Positions 45,432 to 53,719 of a stretch of 64,000 nt of DNA are shown here, one piece after another (positions within the stretch are counted from its first letter, which is position 1; every line of letters starts with the position of its first letter). The DNA lies in NCBI GenBank assembly GCA_903922465.1, contig CAIXTV010000124.1, positions 1 through 64,000 on the forward strand, in the 5' to 3' direction. Position numbers and translations under genes: made by a program. Under the pieces are notes generated by a model. The model was not told where the DNA came from and ran no database searches. It saw only the letters and a list, made by a program, of their open reading frames with translations. The DNA comes from an uncultured bacterium. GTDB lineage: Bacteria; Bacteroidota; Bacteroidia; Bacteroidales; CAIXTV01.

Positions 45432-46085
45432 ATGATTGAATACATCAAAATCCTTATTGACTTTATAATACATATCGATAGGCATTTGTTTGAAATAGTT
45501 AGTAATTATCAAACATGGACTTACCTTATACTTTTCCTAATTGTCTTTTGTGAAACAGGCTTGGTTGTTACCCCTTTTTTACCAGGTGATTCGCTCCTGT
45601 TTGCTGCTGGTTCTATTGCAGCAATGGAAGGAGAACCACTCAACGTTTTCTTTTTGATATTTGTATTGATGACTGCAACTTTCCTTGGTGATAACTCTAA
45701 CTACTTCTTTGGAAAGTTTTTAGGAAAGAAAGTATATGAGAAAGATTATCGTTTAATCAAGCGAAAGTACCTTGACAAAACACATAGCTTTTACGAAAAG
45801 CATGGTGGTAAAACTATCATTATAGCCCGATTCATGCCAATCATTCGTACATTTGCTCCTTTTGTAGCGGGTGTAGGAAGCATGACCTATTTACGTTTTC
45901 TAAGTTTCAGTGTTATTGGTAATATTTTATGGGTAAATATCTTTATTTGGTTTGGGTATCTGTTTGGAGGCACTGAGATTGTTAAAAAGAATTTCAGTTT
46001 AGTTATAGTATTGATTATTTTTATTTCAATTCTCCCCCCAATTATAGGAGTCATTAAACATAAATATTTCAGCAAAACAACTTGA
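45432..46085 (+). CDS. DedA family membrane protein
   Basis: 217 residues with about five hydrophobic segments. The DedA/VTT landmarks are ETGLVVTPFLPGDSLLFAAGSIA at residues 40-65, GDNSNYFFGKFLGKK, then the conserved FYEKHGGKTIIIARFMPIIRTFAPFVAGVGSMTYLRF segment in parts (HGGKTIIIARFMP; RTFAPFVAGVGSM). DedA proteins flip or scramble lipids such as undecaprenyl phosphate or phosphatidylethanolamine and support envelope homeostasis; which lipid applies here is unknown. It has its own promoter and is followed after 68 bp by thrS, which has another. Confidence 0.93.
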   Translation: MIEYIKILIDFIIHIDRHLFEIVSNYQTWTYLILFLIVFCETGLVVTPFLPGDSLLFAAGSIAAMEGEPLNVFFLIFVLMTATFLGDNSNYFFGKFLGKKVYEKDYRLIKRKYLDKTHSFYEKHGGKTIIIARFMPIIRTFAPFVAGVGSMTYLRFLSFSVIGNILWVNIFIWFGYLFGGTEIVKKNFSLVIVLIIFISILPPIIGVIKHKYFSKTT

Positions 46086-46110
46086 TTCTCTTTATTCATC
46101 CTACAAAAAA

Positions 46111-46140
46111 TTGCATGCATGATATAATTTCATATCTTTG
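46111..46140 (+). promoter_or_regulatory. Promoter of the thrS-infC-rpmI-rplT operon
   Basis: TTG at 46111-46113, a 19-bp spacer, then TATCTTTG at 46133-46140 followed by CACC, a textbook Bacteroidota promoter, 13 nt before ATG 46154. Confidence 0.8.
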
Positions 46141-46153
46141 CACCTCTTTTTAA

Positions 46154-48097
46154 ATGCAAATGATTAATATTACCCTACCCGATAATTCAGTTAGGCAATA
46201 CGAAAGCGGAATCACCGCTTTGGAGATTGCCCGCACTATTAGTGAAGGACTTGCACGAAATGTGTTAGCAGCAAAAATTGATAATATTGTCTGCGATGCA
46301 ACTCTACCTATAAATTCAGATTCAAGTTTGCAGTTGCTCACTTGGGATAGTGAAGAAGGAAAATCAGCTTTATGGCATTCTTCTGCACACTTAATGGCTG
46401 AGGCAGTTGAAGCAATTTACCCTGGAGCTAAATTTGGCATTGGTCCTGATATTGAAAACGGATTTTATTACGACATTGACCTTGGCGAAAAAGTTATATC
46501 AAGTGATGATTTCAAAGCAATTGAAGATAAAATGCTTGAAATAGCTCGTAACAAAAATCAATATATTCGCAAAGTTGTGAGCAAAGATGATGCGATAAAA
46601 TATTTCAAAGAAAAAGATGATCCATATAAACTAGAATTAATAAATGACTTGACCGATGGTCAGATTACATTTTATCATTCTGGAAATTTCACTGATTTAT
46701 GTCGTGGGCCACACATTCCTGACACAGGTTTTATAAAAGCTGTTAAGGTTATGAGTGTTGCCGGTGCATATTGGAGAGGTGATGAAAAACGCAAACAACT
46801 TACTCGTTTATATGGCATTTCATTCCCAAAACAAAAGGAACTTACTGATTATTTAATCTTATTAGAAGAAGCAAAAAAACGCGATCATCGTAAACTAGGA
46901 AAAGAACTTGAATTGTTTACTTTTTCTCAAAAAGTTGGTCAGGGTCTCCCTCTTTGGTTACCTCGTGGTGCTCAATTACGTGAAAAGCTAGAACAATTTC
47001 TTAAAAAAGTTCAGCGCGAAGCAGGATACGTTCCTGTTATAACACCACATATCGGCAATAAAGAACTTTATGTAACTTCAGGTCATTATGAAAAATATGG
47101 ACAGGATTCATTTCGTCCAATTACTACCCCAGTTGAAGGAGAAGAATTTTTCTTAAAGCCAATGAATTGCCCTCATCATTGCGAGATTTACGCACACAAA
47201 CCCCATTCATATAAAGAACTTCCACTGCGTTTAGCTGAGTTTGGAACAGTATATCGTTATGAACAAAGCGGTGAACTTCATGGTCTTACCCGAGTTAGAG
47301 GATTCACTCAAGATGATGCACATATATTTTGCCGTCCTGATCAAGTTAAAGATGAGTTCATCAAAGTTATTGATATCATTCTTTACATATTTAAAGCCCT
47401 TGATTTTAAAGATTTCGTAACACAAATATCTTTACGTGATCCTAATAATAAAGAAAAATATATTGGCAGTGATGAAAACTGGGAAAAGTCACAGCAAGCA
47501 ATTTTAGAGGCTGCTCAAGAAAAAGAGCTCAAAACAATAATTGTTGAAGGAGAAGCTGCATTTTATGGCCCTAAAATGGATTTCATGGTTAGGGATGCTA
47601 TTGGCAGAAAGTGGCAATTAGGAACTATTCAGGTTGATTATAACTTACCTGAACGTTTTGAACTTGAGTATACTGGAAGTGATAATCTTAAACACAGACC
47701 TGTAATGATACATAGAGCTCCTTTTGGATCTATGGAAAGATTTGTTGCGGTTTTAATTGAACATTGCGCCGGAAACTTCCCTTTATGGCTAACTCCTGAT
47801 CAAGCAATTATATTACCCATCAGTGAGAAATATCAGATTTATGCAGAAAAACTTTTACAGTTATTAAATATTTCCGAAATTCGCACCCAAATTGATGACA
47901 GGAGTGAGAAAATTGGAAAGAAAATTCGTGATGCTGAATTAAAGAAGATTCCTTACATGTTGATTGTTGGGGAAAATGAAGAAAAAGAAAATATGGTTTC
48001 TGTTCGTAAGCATACTCAGGGCGATATTGGGACAATGAGTGTTGTAGAATTTGTGGCACACATTGAGAACGAGATTAAACAAATGACACAATTTTGA
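46154..48097 (+). CDS. thrS: Threonine-tRNA ligase
   Basis: Charges tRNA-Thr and edits mischarged serine. 647 residues, normal for the full bacterial enzyme: TGS domain at 1-63 ([17 protein letters not shown]), the editing domain with [17 protein letters not shown] and later RGPHIPDTG, the class II core from about 240 ([49 protein letters not shown], and [12 protein letters not shown] as motif 3), and the anticodon domain from about 545. The start could be Met1 or Met3; both lie within 6 bp. The very short predicted leader (about 8 nt) leaves no room for the long regulatory leader known from E. coli thrS. Confidence 0.97.
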   Translation: MQMINITLPDNSVRQYESGITALEIARTISEGLARNVLAAKIDNIVCDATLPINSDSSLQLLTWDSEEGKSALWHSSAHLMAEAVEAIYPGAKFGIGPDIENGFYYDIDLGEKVISSDDFKAIEDKMLEIARNKNQYIRKVVSKDDAIKYFKEKDDPYKLELINDLTDGQITFYHSGNFTDLCRGPHIPDTGFIKAVKVMSVAGAYWRGDEKRKQLTRLYGISFPKQKELTDYLILLEEAKKRDHRKLGKELELFTFSQKVGQGLPLWLPRGAQLREKLEQFLKKVQREAGYVPVITPHIGNKELYVTSGHYEKYGQDSFRPITTPVEGEEFFLKPMNCPHHCEIYAHKPHSYKELPLRLAEFGTVYRYEQSGELHGLTRVRGFTQDDAHIFCRPDQVKDEFIKVIDIILYIFKALDFKDFVTQISLRDPNNKEKYIGSDENWEKSQQAILEAAQEKELKTIIVEGEAAFYGPKMDFMVRDAIGRKWQLGTIQVDYNLPERFELEYTGSDNLKHRPVMIHRAPFGSMERFVAVLIEHCAGNFPLWLTPDQAIILPISEKYQIYAEKLLQLLNISEIRTQIDDRSEKIGKKIRDAELKKIPYMLIVGENEEKENMVSVRKHTQGDIGTMSVVEFVAHIENEIKQMTQF

Positions 48098-48125
48098 TTA
48101 ATAAACATAATATTCACATTTAGAA

Positions 48126-48131
48126 AAGGAG
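48126..48131 (+). promoter_or_regulatory. Shine-Dalgarno site of infC
   Basis: AAGGAG in the 36-nt gap after thrS, 2 nt before ATT 48134 and 5 nt before ATA 48137. It supports translation starting here and not at the first in-frame ATG at 48251. Confidence 0.7.
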
Positions 48132-48133
48132 AC

Positions 48134-48721
48134 ATTATAGCAACTAAATTCCCTTATAGGCCGAAAAGTAATAATTCGACCGGTAATTACAGAGGAGCTG
48201 CACGAAAAAAAGAAGAGCTTCACAAGATTAATCACTTAATTACTACGCCAATGGTTCGATTGGTAGGTGAAAACTTAGAACCCGGCATTTTCAATCTTCG
48301 GGATGCAATGGCATTAGCTACAAGTCTTGAGTTGGACTTAGTTGAAATCTCACCCACTGCTAACCCGCCAGTTTGCAAAATTATTGATTATAAAAAATTC
48401 CTTTATGAGCTTAAAAAGAAGCAAAAAGAAATTAAAGCTAAAACAGCTAAGGTTACTTTAAAGGAAATTAGGCTAGGGCCCAATATTGATGACCATGATT
48501 TCAACTTTAAACTAAATCATGCCATGAAGTTTTTAAAAGACGGGGATAAAGTTAAAGTGGATGTGTTTTTTAAAGGAAGGTCTATTGTGTATAAAGAACA
48601 GGGAGAAATTGTTCTGTTGAAATTCGCGCAGGAATTAGCTGATTATGGCAAACCTGAGCACCTACCAAAATTGGAAGGGAAGCGAATGATAATGATTATG
48701 ACTCCTGTGAAAAAGAAATAA
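48134..48721 (+). CDS. infC: Translation initiation factor IF-3 with non-canonical start codon
   Basis: Binds the 30S subunit, prevents subunit joining and checks the start codon. The first standard in-frame start is ATG 48251, but that would remove the N-terminal domain start. The frame is open to the thrS stop, and the upstream codons read [19 protein letters not shown], then HKINHLI, like other Bacteroidota IF-3 N-termini. No ATG, GTG or TTG lies between 48098 and 48250 in frame. The start is therefore ATT 48134 or ATA 48137, just after AAGGAG; 195 or 194 residues result. An AUU start subject to IF-3 self-control is known for E. coli inf[20 protein letters not shown] and [19 protein letters not shown] confirm the family. 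Confidence 0.95.
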   Translation: MIATKFPYRPKSNNSTGNYRGAARKKEELHKINHLITTPMVRLVGENLEPGIFNLRDAMALATSLELDLVEISPTANPPVCKIIDYKKFLYELKKKQKEIKAKTAKVTLKEIRLGPNIDDHDFNFKLNHAMKFLKDGDKVKVDVFFKGRSIVYKEQGEIVLLKFAQELADYGKPEHLPKLEGKRMIMIMTPVKKK

Positions 48722-48750
48722 ATTTTTGAATTAATATAAACTACAGAAAG

Positions 48751-48945
48751 ATGCCAAAGATGAAGTCGAAATCCAGTGCTAAAAAACGGTTTGTACTAAC
48801 CGGTACTGGTAAAATTAAAAGAAAGCATGCCTACAAAAGTCACATCTTGACCAAAAAGACAACTAAGCAAAAACGTAATCTTACGTATATAGCAATAGTT
48901 GACAAAGCAGATGCGAGAAATGTTAGACAAATGCTTCAAAGTTAA
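48751..48945 (+). CDS. rpmI: 50S ribosomal protein L35
   Basis: 64 residues, beginning [20 protein letters not shown] and with the basic [14 protein letters not shown] segment typical of L35, a large-subunit protein. It lies 29 bp after infC and 74 bp before rplT in the conserved infC-rpmI-rplT order. Length and sequence match the family. No independent promoter is visible, so it should be transcribed from the thrS promoter; translation-level control by L20, known in other bacteria, cannot be seen here. Confidence 0.97.
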   Translation: MPKMKSKSSAKKRFVLTGTGKIKRKHAYKSHILTKKTTKQKRNLTYIAIVDKADARNVRQMLQS

Positions 48946-49019
48946 ATTATTATTAACCATTACTTTTAGCCAAAAGTGTCCTTTAAATTAGGACCGCTAA
49001 AGTAAAAAAACAATGAATT

Positions 49020-49364
49020 ATGCCAAGATCAGTAAATTCAGTCGCGTCGAAAGCGCGTAGAAAAAAAGTCCTTAATCAAACCAAAGGTTATTTTGGACGC
49101 AAAAAGAACGTTTATACCGTTGCTAAAAATCAGTTAGAAAAAGGTTTGGGTTATGCATATCGCGACCGTAAAGCCAAAAAACGCTCCTTCCGTAGCTTAT
49201 GGATAGTGAGAATCAATGCAGGTGTTAGAGAATATGGAATGTCATATTCTGTTTTCATGGATAAGTTGATTAAAAATAACATACAAATTAATCGCAAAGT
49301 TCTTGCCGACCTTGCTTTAAATAAGCCAGATGCTTTTAAAGCAATTGTTGACCAAGTAAAATAA
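49020..49364 (+). CDS. rplT: 50S ribosomal protein L20
   Basis: 114 residues with the L20 signatures [39 protein letters not shown] and [22 protein letters not shown]20 binds 23S rRNA early in assembly. It is the last gene of the thrS operon, and a strong intrinsic terminator begins at its stop codon. The start ATG 49020 is the only suitable one. The family is highly conserved, so identity is certain. Confidence 0.98.
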   Translation: MPRSVNSVASKARRKKVLNQTKGYFGRKKNVYTVAKNQLEKGLGYAYRDRKAKKRSFRSLWIVRINAGVREYGMSYSVFMDKLIKNNIQINRKVLADLALNKPDAFKAIVDQVK

Positions 49365-49404
49365 AAAAGAAGAGGCTGTCGGTGACAGCCTCTTCTTTTT
49401 TTAT
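49363..49404. terminator. Bidirectional intrinsic terminator after rplT
   Basis: AAGAAGAGGCTGTC and GACAGCCTCTTCTT form a perfect 14-bp stem with a GGT loop, flanked by an A-run on the left and a T-run on the right. It serves rplT on the plus strand and the convergent LpxD-like gene on the minus strand. Confidence 0.95.
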
Positions 49405-49416
49405 AGCGTTTTAAAT

Positions 49417-50196
49417 TTATTTAGATGCTGATACAACAGCGTAGTCTTCGATAACTACGCTGTTGTTTATTTTTACGCTTGCTTTTATTTCCGAATGCTT
49501 TCCAATTACAGCATTGTAGCCAATTTGAACAAATTTGTCGATTTTCGCACCCTGCCCTATTATTGTATTTCCGATAGTACCTCTGTCAATGCAGGTATTA
49601 GCACCTATATCAACATTATCTTCTATTATAACTCCTCCAATGAAGGGTCGTGATTCTAATTCTCCTTCGTAATTCCTTATATTGCAAAAACCTTCAGAAC
49701 CTATTACAACCCCAGCCTGAATTTTAACGTCTTCTCCAATTATAGTGTTATCATGGATATAGCAATTCCCCTGTATGATGCTTCCTTTGCCAATACTGCA
49801 TTTACCAATATATGAATTAGGGCCTATTGATACTTCAATTTGGATAGACGCTTTTTTATGAATTACTGCTGATTCATGAACTCCTTTTTTTGGCCGTTCT
49901 AATAACAGCGCACTAATGACTCTAAGAAATTCGTTTCGCGGATTTTCTGTTAATATAACGCATTTCGAATTCAGATTCAAATTATCTAGGCTAAGAATGT
50001 CATCAGTTATTATTATTGAGGCCAGGGATGACCTTATCAACTCATCTCTGAGCTTATTTCCAGGTTCGATGCAGATTACTGAGTTTTCATCAGCATCTTC
50101 AATAGGCTTTGCATAGCGAAAGCTGGCATTTTTATTTCCAATTACATCTGAATATTTTATTATTCGGAGTATGTCGAGTAAAACATAAGATTTCAT
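49417..50196 (-). CDS. LpxD-like left-handed beta-helix acyltransferase, short and lacking the active-site His
   Basis: 259 residues. The N-terminal 100 residues resemble the LpxD uridine-binding domain. From about 105 on, hexapeptide repeats (IGPNSYIGKCSIGKGSIIQG) form a beta-helix. GSEGFCNIRN, VIIEDNVDIGANTCIDRG and DKFVQIGYNAVIG align with LpxD's GADGFGFA, IGANTTIDRG and IQIAHNVQIG, so homology is clear. The His that acts as base in LpxD is Tyr here, and the C-terminal repeats and helices (about 80 residues) are missing. It is therefore unlikely to be the housekeeping lipid A enzyme. It may use another active site, be inactive, or modify another sugar. It is monocistronic, sharing the terminator of rplT. 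Confidence 0.82.
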   Translation of the reverse strand: MKSYVLLDILRIIKYSDVIGNKNASFRYAKPIEDADENSVICIEPGNKLRDELIRSSLASIIITDDILSLDNLNLNSKCVILTENPRNEFLRVISALLLERPKKGVHESAVIHKKASIQIEVSIGPNSYIGKCSIGKGSIIQGNCYIHDNTIIGEDVKIQAGVVIGSEGFCNIRNYEGELESRPFIGGVIIEDNVDIGANTCIDRGTIGNTIIGQGAKIDKFVQIGYNAVIGKHSEIKASVKINNSVVIEDYAVVSASK

Positions 50197-50307
50197 CCTT
50201 TAATTTTATTTTATTATTACTTAGGGCGGTAAAATTATGAAATATTTCGGGATTTGGTAATGAATTTATCCCCGTATTTATATTTAATTGAATTCGTGAA
50301 AACTAAA

Positions 50308-50332
50308 GAGGCTACCCTATTAAGATAGCCTC
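50308..50332 (-). terminator. Terminator of the RRM protein gene
   Basis: GAGGCTA and TAGCCTC arms with an 11-bp loop, 33 bp past the stop codon; on the minus strand it is followed by TTTAGTTTTC. Confidence 0.7.
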
Positions 50333-50364
50333 GAAAGTGTTGTGCATTCCCTTAGAATAAAATC

Positions 50365-50646
50365 TTAATTTTCAGAATCTACATTTGATTTCTGATCTTT
50401 TTCTTCGATTGGTTTTGCTTCGAACACCCTAAGTTCTCTGTCGTAAAATGTTGCACCATTTAGTTCACTCATTGCTTGTTGCGCCTGTGCATCATCGGGC
50501 ATTTCTACAAATCCAAAACCTTTGCTACGACCGGTGTTGCGGTCTTTGATGATTTTTGCGGATGTTACTTCGCCATAACCTTCGAAAATCTGTTGTAAAT
50601 CGGCTACAGTGGCTTTAAAATTAAGATTGCTAACAAAAATGTTCAT
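50365..50646 (-). CDS. RRM-domain RNA-binding protein
   Basis: 93 residues made almost entirely of one RNA recognition motif: RNP2 is IFVSNL at residues 3-8 and RNP1 is KGFGFVEM at about 42-49, both with the aromatic residues that stack on RNA bases. A short acidic tail (KPIEEKDQKSNVDSEN) follows. Single-RRM proteins of this kind are common in Bacteroidota and cyanobacteria; some respond to cold or affect mRNA fate, but the targets here are unknown. It is monocistronic, with its own terminator. The spacer upstream (50647-50854) holds nothing recognisable. Confidence 0.95.
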   Translation of the reverse strand: MNIFVSNLNFKATVADLQQIFEGYGEVTSAKIIKDRNTGRSKGFGFVEMPDDAQAQQAMSELNGATFYDRELRVFEAKPIEEKDQKSNVDSEN

Positions 50647-50854
50647 AGTGGAAAAAAAATTAATTAATTAAAATGTTTTTGTTTCTCATCAGTAAAATGC
50701 GGCATTAGTTTGGGTTATTGGCATTTTATCTGACTCAAAAGTTTCGAACAAAAATATAAAAAAAACAACATGAAACTTATTATTTCGAAAGTTCTTCAAT
50801 AATAATTTCCTGAGAGTAAGCTTTATGGGTTAAAATTGATTTTCTTCTTTATTT

Positions 50855-52348
50855 TCATTTCAGTACTTTCACAACAATTAGCGCTGTGTCTAACTCCAAT
50901 TGAATAAAATAAATTCCTGATTTTAAATTAGTTACATCATAAGAAGCATTTGATTCATATTTCCATTGAGAGATAAGTTTTCCGGAAGGTTCTATCATTC
51001 GAATTGTTTTAATATTTTCTGTTGACTTTGCTCCAAACACCAAAACTTGATTATTCACAATAGAAACCTTAATATTTGAGGGGTTATTTTCATCAATTCC
51101 TACATTTGTAGTAGTAAAAGTAACTTCGTTTCCATAAACAGTGCCCATTATGTTGGTTGCGTAGGCTCTAACGTAATAAGCCGTGCTTGCACTTAATCCT
51201 GTTAGGTTGCTAAAGAACGACCCTATACCTGTTCCATTCGATGTATAAGTATTTGAAGTAGTTGGACTTGGCAAAGTATTCCAACATACCCCTCTTGCTG
51301 TTACGGGATAGCCTCCATCGAAATACACTTCTCCTCCACAAACTGCTGAATTTATTCCAACAGAACTGGCCTGATTCGTAATTACGGTTGGAAGGGTGTC
51401 ATTTGGAGGTGTAAATTCCCATAAGTCTTTTATGGGTGAGCTTGCCGATGATTGATATCCTGTGCTAATATAACCTCTGTTGCCAATTGCCCATGAAACT
51501 GCATAGAAGCGATCGTTTTTATCGAAACAATTCCTGAGTTGCCATGCATTGCTCAATGGATTATATGACCATATATCACCTACTCCTATATATGTTGAAT
51601 CATATCCTGCACCCACGAAGCCTATATTATTGACAGCCAAACCTACGCTTGCGCAACGTTTTCCTCCTCCAAAATCGGCCTTTTGTGTCCATGAATTTGT
51701 TGCTGGATTATATTCCCATAAATCTTTATAAAATATAATTATAACACCATCGTTGCTACTAAACCCATTTGCTACATATCCTTTCCCATTTATCGCAAAA
51801 GTGGATGCACCACAACGTGCAGCACCAGGGAAAGCTGCGATAGACGTCCATGTATTTGCCACAGGATCGAAACGATAAAAGTCGTTCAGATAGCCTGTAT
51901 TGCTTTGCTGTCCTAATCCCACATAAGCGTAGTTACCTATGACAAATGCACTATGGTTTGACCTCGAAACGGGGATGTTTGCCTTTTGTGTCCAGGTGTT
52001 GGAAACGGAAGAGTATTCCCAAGTGTCGCTCAGCACGGGTGAACTTCCTCCGGCAGACACATATCCGTTGGTGCCAATAGAGAAGCCTACCGATTTAGAG
52101 CGACCTGTTGAGGGAAAGTTTGCTTTTTGTGTCCAAACATTGTTCAATTGGTCCCATTGACGGAAGTCGATTTGGTCGGAAACGCCGTTGTGGCCGCTTC
52201 CGATGTATCCATAATTACCGATTGAGAAACCAAAAGCTTCGTAGCGGTTCGAAAAGAAATCGGCTTTCTGAGCCCAAATGAGTTGAGCCGACGCATCTAT
52301 GGTGATTGCCAAAAGCCAAATAAAGATTACGTGTTTAATTGTTTTCAT
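50855..52348 (-). CDS. Kelch-repeat protein with T9SS-type C-terminal tail (paralogue 1)
   Basis: 497 residues from MKTIKHVIFIWLLAITIDASAQ (52348), a good signal peptide that matches the start of the paralogue upstream; six more codons are open. About six kelch repeats follow (FSIGNYGYIGSGH, NVWTQKANFPSTGR, FVIGNYAYVGLGQ, SFAINGKGYVANGF-like), forming a beta-propeller. A fibronectin-III-like domain covers about residues 325-415 (ITNQASSVGINSAVCGGEV, ASTAYYVRAYATN). The last 70 residues (FGAKSTENIKTIRMIEPSGK, LKSGIYFIQLE, VVKVLK) match the type A sorting signal of T9SS cargo, so surface display or secretion is expected. The propeller's target is unknown. It lies 33 bp after its paralogue. Confidence 0.9.
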   Translation of the reverse strand: MKTIKHVIFIWLLAITIDASAQLIWAQKADFFSNRYEAFGFSIGNYGYIGSGHNGVSDQIDFRQWDQLNNVWTQKANFPSTGRSKSVGFSIGTNGYVSAGGSSPVLSDTWEYSSVSNTWTQKANIPVSRSNHSAFVIGNYAYVGLGQQSNTGYLNDFYRFDPVANTWTSIAAFPGAARCGASTFAINGKGYVANGFSSNDGVIIIFYKDLWEYNPATNSWTQKADFGGGKRCASVGLAVNNIGFVGAGYDSTYIGVGDIWSYNPLSNAWQLRNCFDKNDRFYAVSWAIGNRGYISTGYQSSASSPIKDLWEFTPPNDTLPTVITNQASSVGINSAVCGGEVYFDGGYPVTARGVCWNTLPSPTTSNTYTSNGTGIGSFFSNLTGLSASTAYYVRAYATNIMGTVYGNEVTFTTTNVGIDENNPSNIKVSIVNNQVLVFGAKSTENIKTIRMIEPSGKLISQWKYESNASYDVTNLKSGIYFIQLELDTALIVVKVLK

Positions 52349-52381
52349 TGCTGTATATTTTTTCATGATTAATTAATTTTC

Positions 52382-53566
52382 TTATTTCATCAACTTCACA
52401 ACTTTGTTTCCTGAGTTCATCTCAATTTGAACTAAATAAATTCCTGATGAAAATTGCGACACATCATAAACAGCACCTTCTTCATATTTCCATTGTTTAA
52501 TTTGTTTTCCGGAAGGTTCAACAAGGCGAATATTTTTAATGATATCGCTTGATTTTATTCCAAAAACATGAAGCTGATTGTTTATAATGCTCACATTGAC
52601 TTCCGAATTGTGGCTCTCAGTAATGGCAACATCGAAGGGTACGAATTCCCATAAATCGTTCAACAAGACAGAGGTTGAATAATAGCCCGTTCCGATATAA
52701 CCTTTGTTGCCTATGCTAAATGATGCGGCAGCCCAGCGCATAAATGCGTCGGGGGTGTTCATGAGTTGCCACGAATTGGTGGATGGAGTGTATTGCCAAA
52801 GGTCGCTAAAATAGGTAGTGGTCGAATTTAGCCCTGTGCCAGCATATCCCCTATTCCCAACGGTCAAACCTACTCCATACCAACGGGGGCCACCGGCGAA
52901 ATCAGCCTTTTGTGTCCAAGTATTGGCAATAGGATCATATTCCCAGAAATCGCCATAATATATAGGAGTTCCAGTATTGCTGTAACCACATCCAACATAG
53001 CCTTTCCCATTAATGGCAAAGGAGAAAGCTCCACAACGCACCCCTCCCGGAAAGCTAGCTACGCTTGTCCAAGTATTGGTTTGTGGGTCGTAGCGATAAA
53101 AATCGCTTAAATAGCTTGAAACCGAAACCTGACCTAAACCAACATAAGCATAATTACCAATTACAAAAGAAGATGCACTTGCTCGGCTTGAGCCGGGAAA
53201 TTGAGCAATGGCCGACCAGGTGTTTGCAGTGGTGTCATATTTCCAGAAGTCATTTAAGACGGAACTGTAGTAGCCTAATCCAACATAAACATAAGCATTG
53301 ATAGAAAAAGCCGTTGCTTTATCTCTTGCCGTTGCTAGACTTTGTTTTTGAGTCCAACTGTCAGTAACAACATTATATTGCCGAAAATCGGACTGTTGCG
53401 AAGTGCTATATCCTGTTCCGATATATCCACAATTTCCCAGCGAGACTCCAAAATCCTCATAGCGTCCCGAAGAAAAGTTTGCTTTTTGTGTCCATGTTAG
53501 TTGTGCTGATACACTAAAGGCCAGTGACAACAGCAAGAAAATTGAAAAGTGTTTAATTGCTTTCAT
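52382..53566 (-). CDS. Kelch-repeat protein with T9SS-type C-terminal tail (paralogue 2)
   Basis: 394 residues with a signal peptide (MKAIKHFSIFLLLSLAFSVSAQ), six kelch repeats in the order seen in its neighbour (WTQKANFSSGRYEDFGVSLG first), and a C-terminal T9SS sorting domain (VFGIKSSDIIKNIRLVEPSG, FSSGIYLVQIEM, VVKLMK). It differs from the other copy mainly by lacking the fibronectin-III-like insert between propeller and tail. The two are an evident tandem duplication and probably one transcript. A TAATTTTG box at 53581-53588 on the minus strand may be its -7 element. Secretion by T9SS requires machinery encoded outside the window. Confidence 0.9.
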   Translation of the reverse strand: MKAIKHFSIFLLLSLAFSVSAQLTWTQKANFSSGRYEDFGVSLGNCGYIGTGYSTSQQSDFRQYNVVTDSWTQKQSLATARDKATAFSINAYVYVGLGYYSSVLNDFWKYDTTANTWSAIAQFPGSSRASASSFVIGNYAYVGLGQVSVSSYLSDFYRYDPQTNTWTSVASFPGGVRCGAFSFAINGKGYVGCGYSNTGTPIYYGDFWEYDPIANTWTQKADFAGGPRWYGVGLTVGNRGYAGTGLNSTTTYFSDLWQYTPSTNSWQLMNTPDAFMRWAAASFSIGNKGYIGTGYYSTSVLLNDLWEFVPFDVAITESHNSEVNVSIINNQLHVFGIKSSDIIKNIRLVEPSGKQIKQWKYEEGAVYDVSQFSSGIYLVQIEMNSGNKVVKLMK

Positions 53567-53672
53567 GATATTTTTTTTGTCAAAATTAAATATTATTTCT
53601 GAATTTAAAGGGGGTTGGGAGATATTTTTTTGTTGCTGTAAAAATATTTTTTCGTGTAATCAATATAAATCG

Positions 53673-53702
53673 TTGTAAGTATAATAATATTGCTTAACTT
53701 TG
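53673..53702 (+). promoter_or_regulatory. Promoter of repeat-ORF module 2
   Basis: TTG at 53673-53675, a 19-bp spacer, then TAACTTTG at 53695-53702. This is the same spacing as the module 1 promoter and 17 nt before ATG 53720. Confidence 0.72.
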
Positions 53703-53719
53703 TAGCATCGTAATTAATT

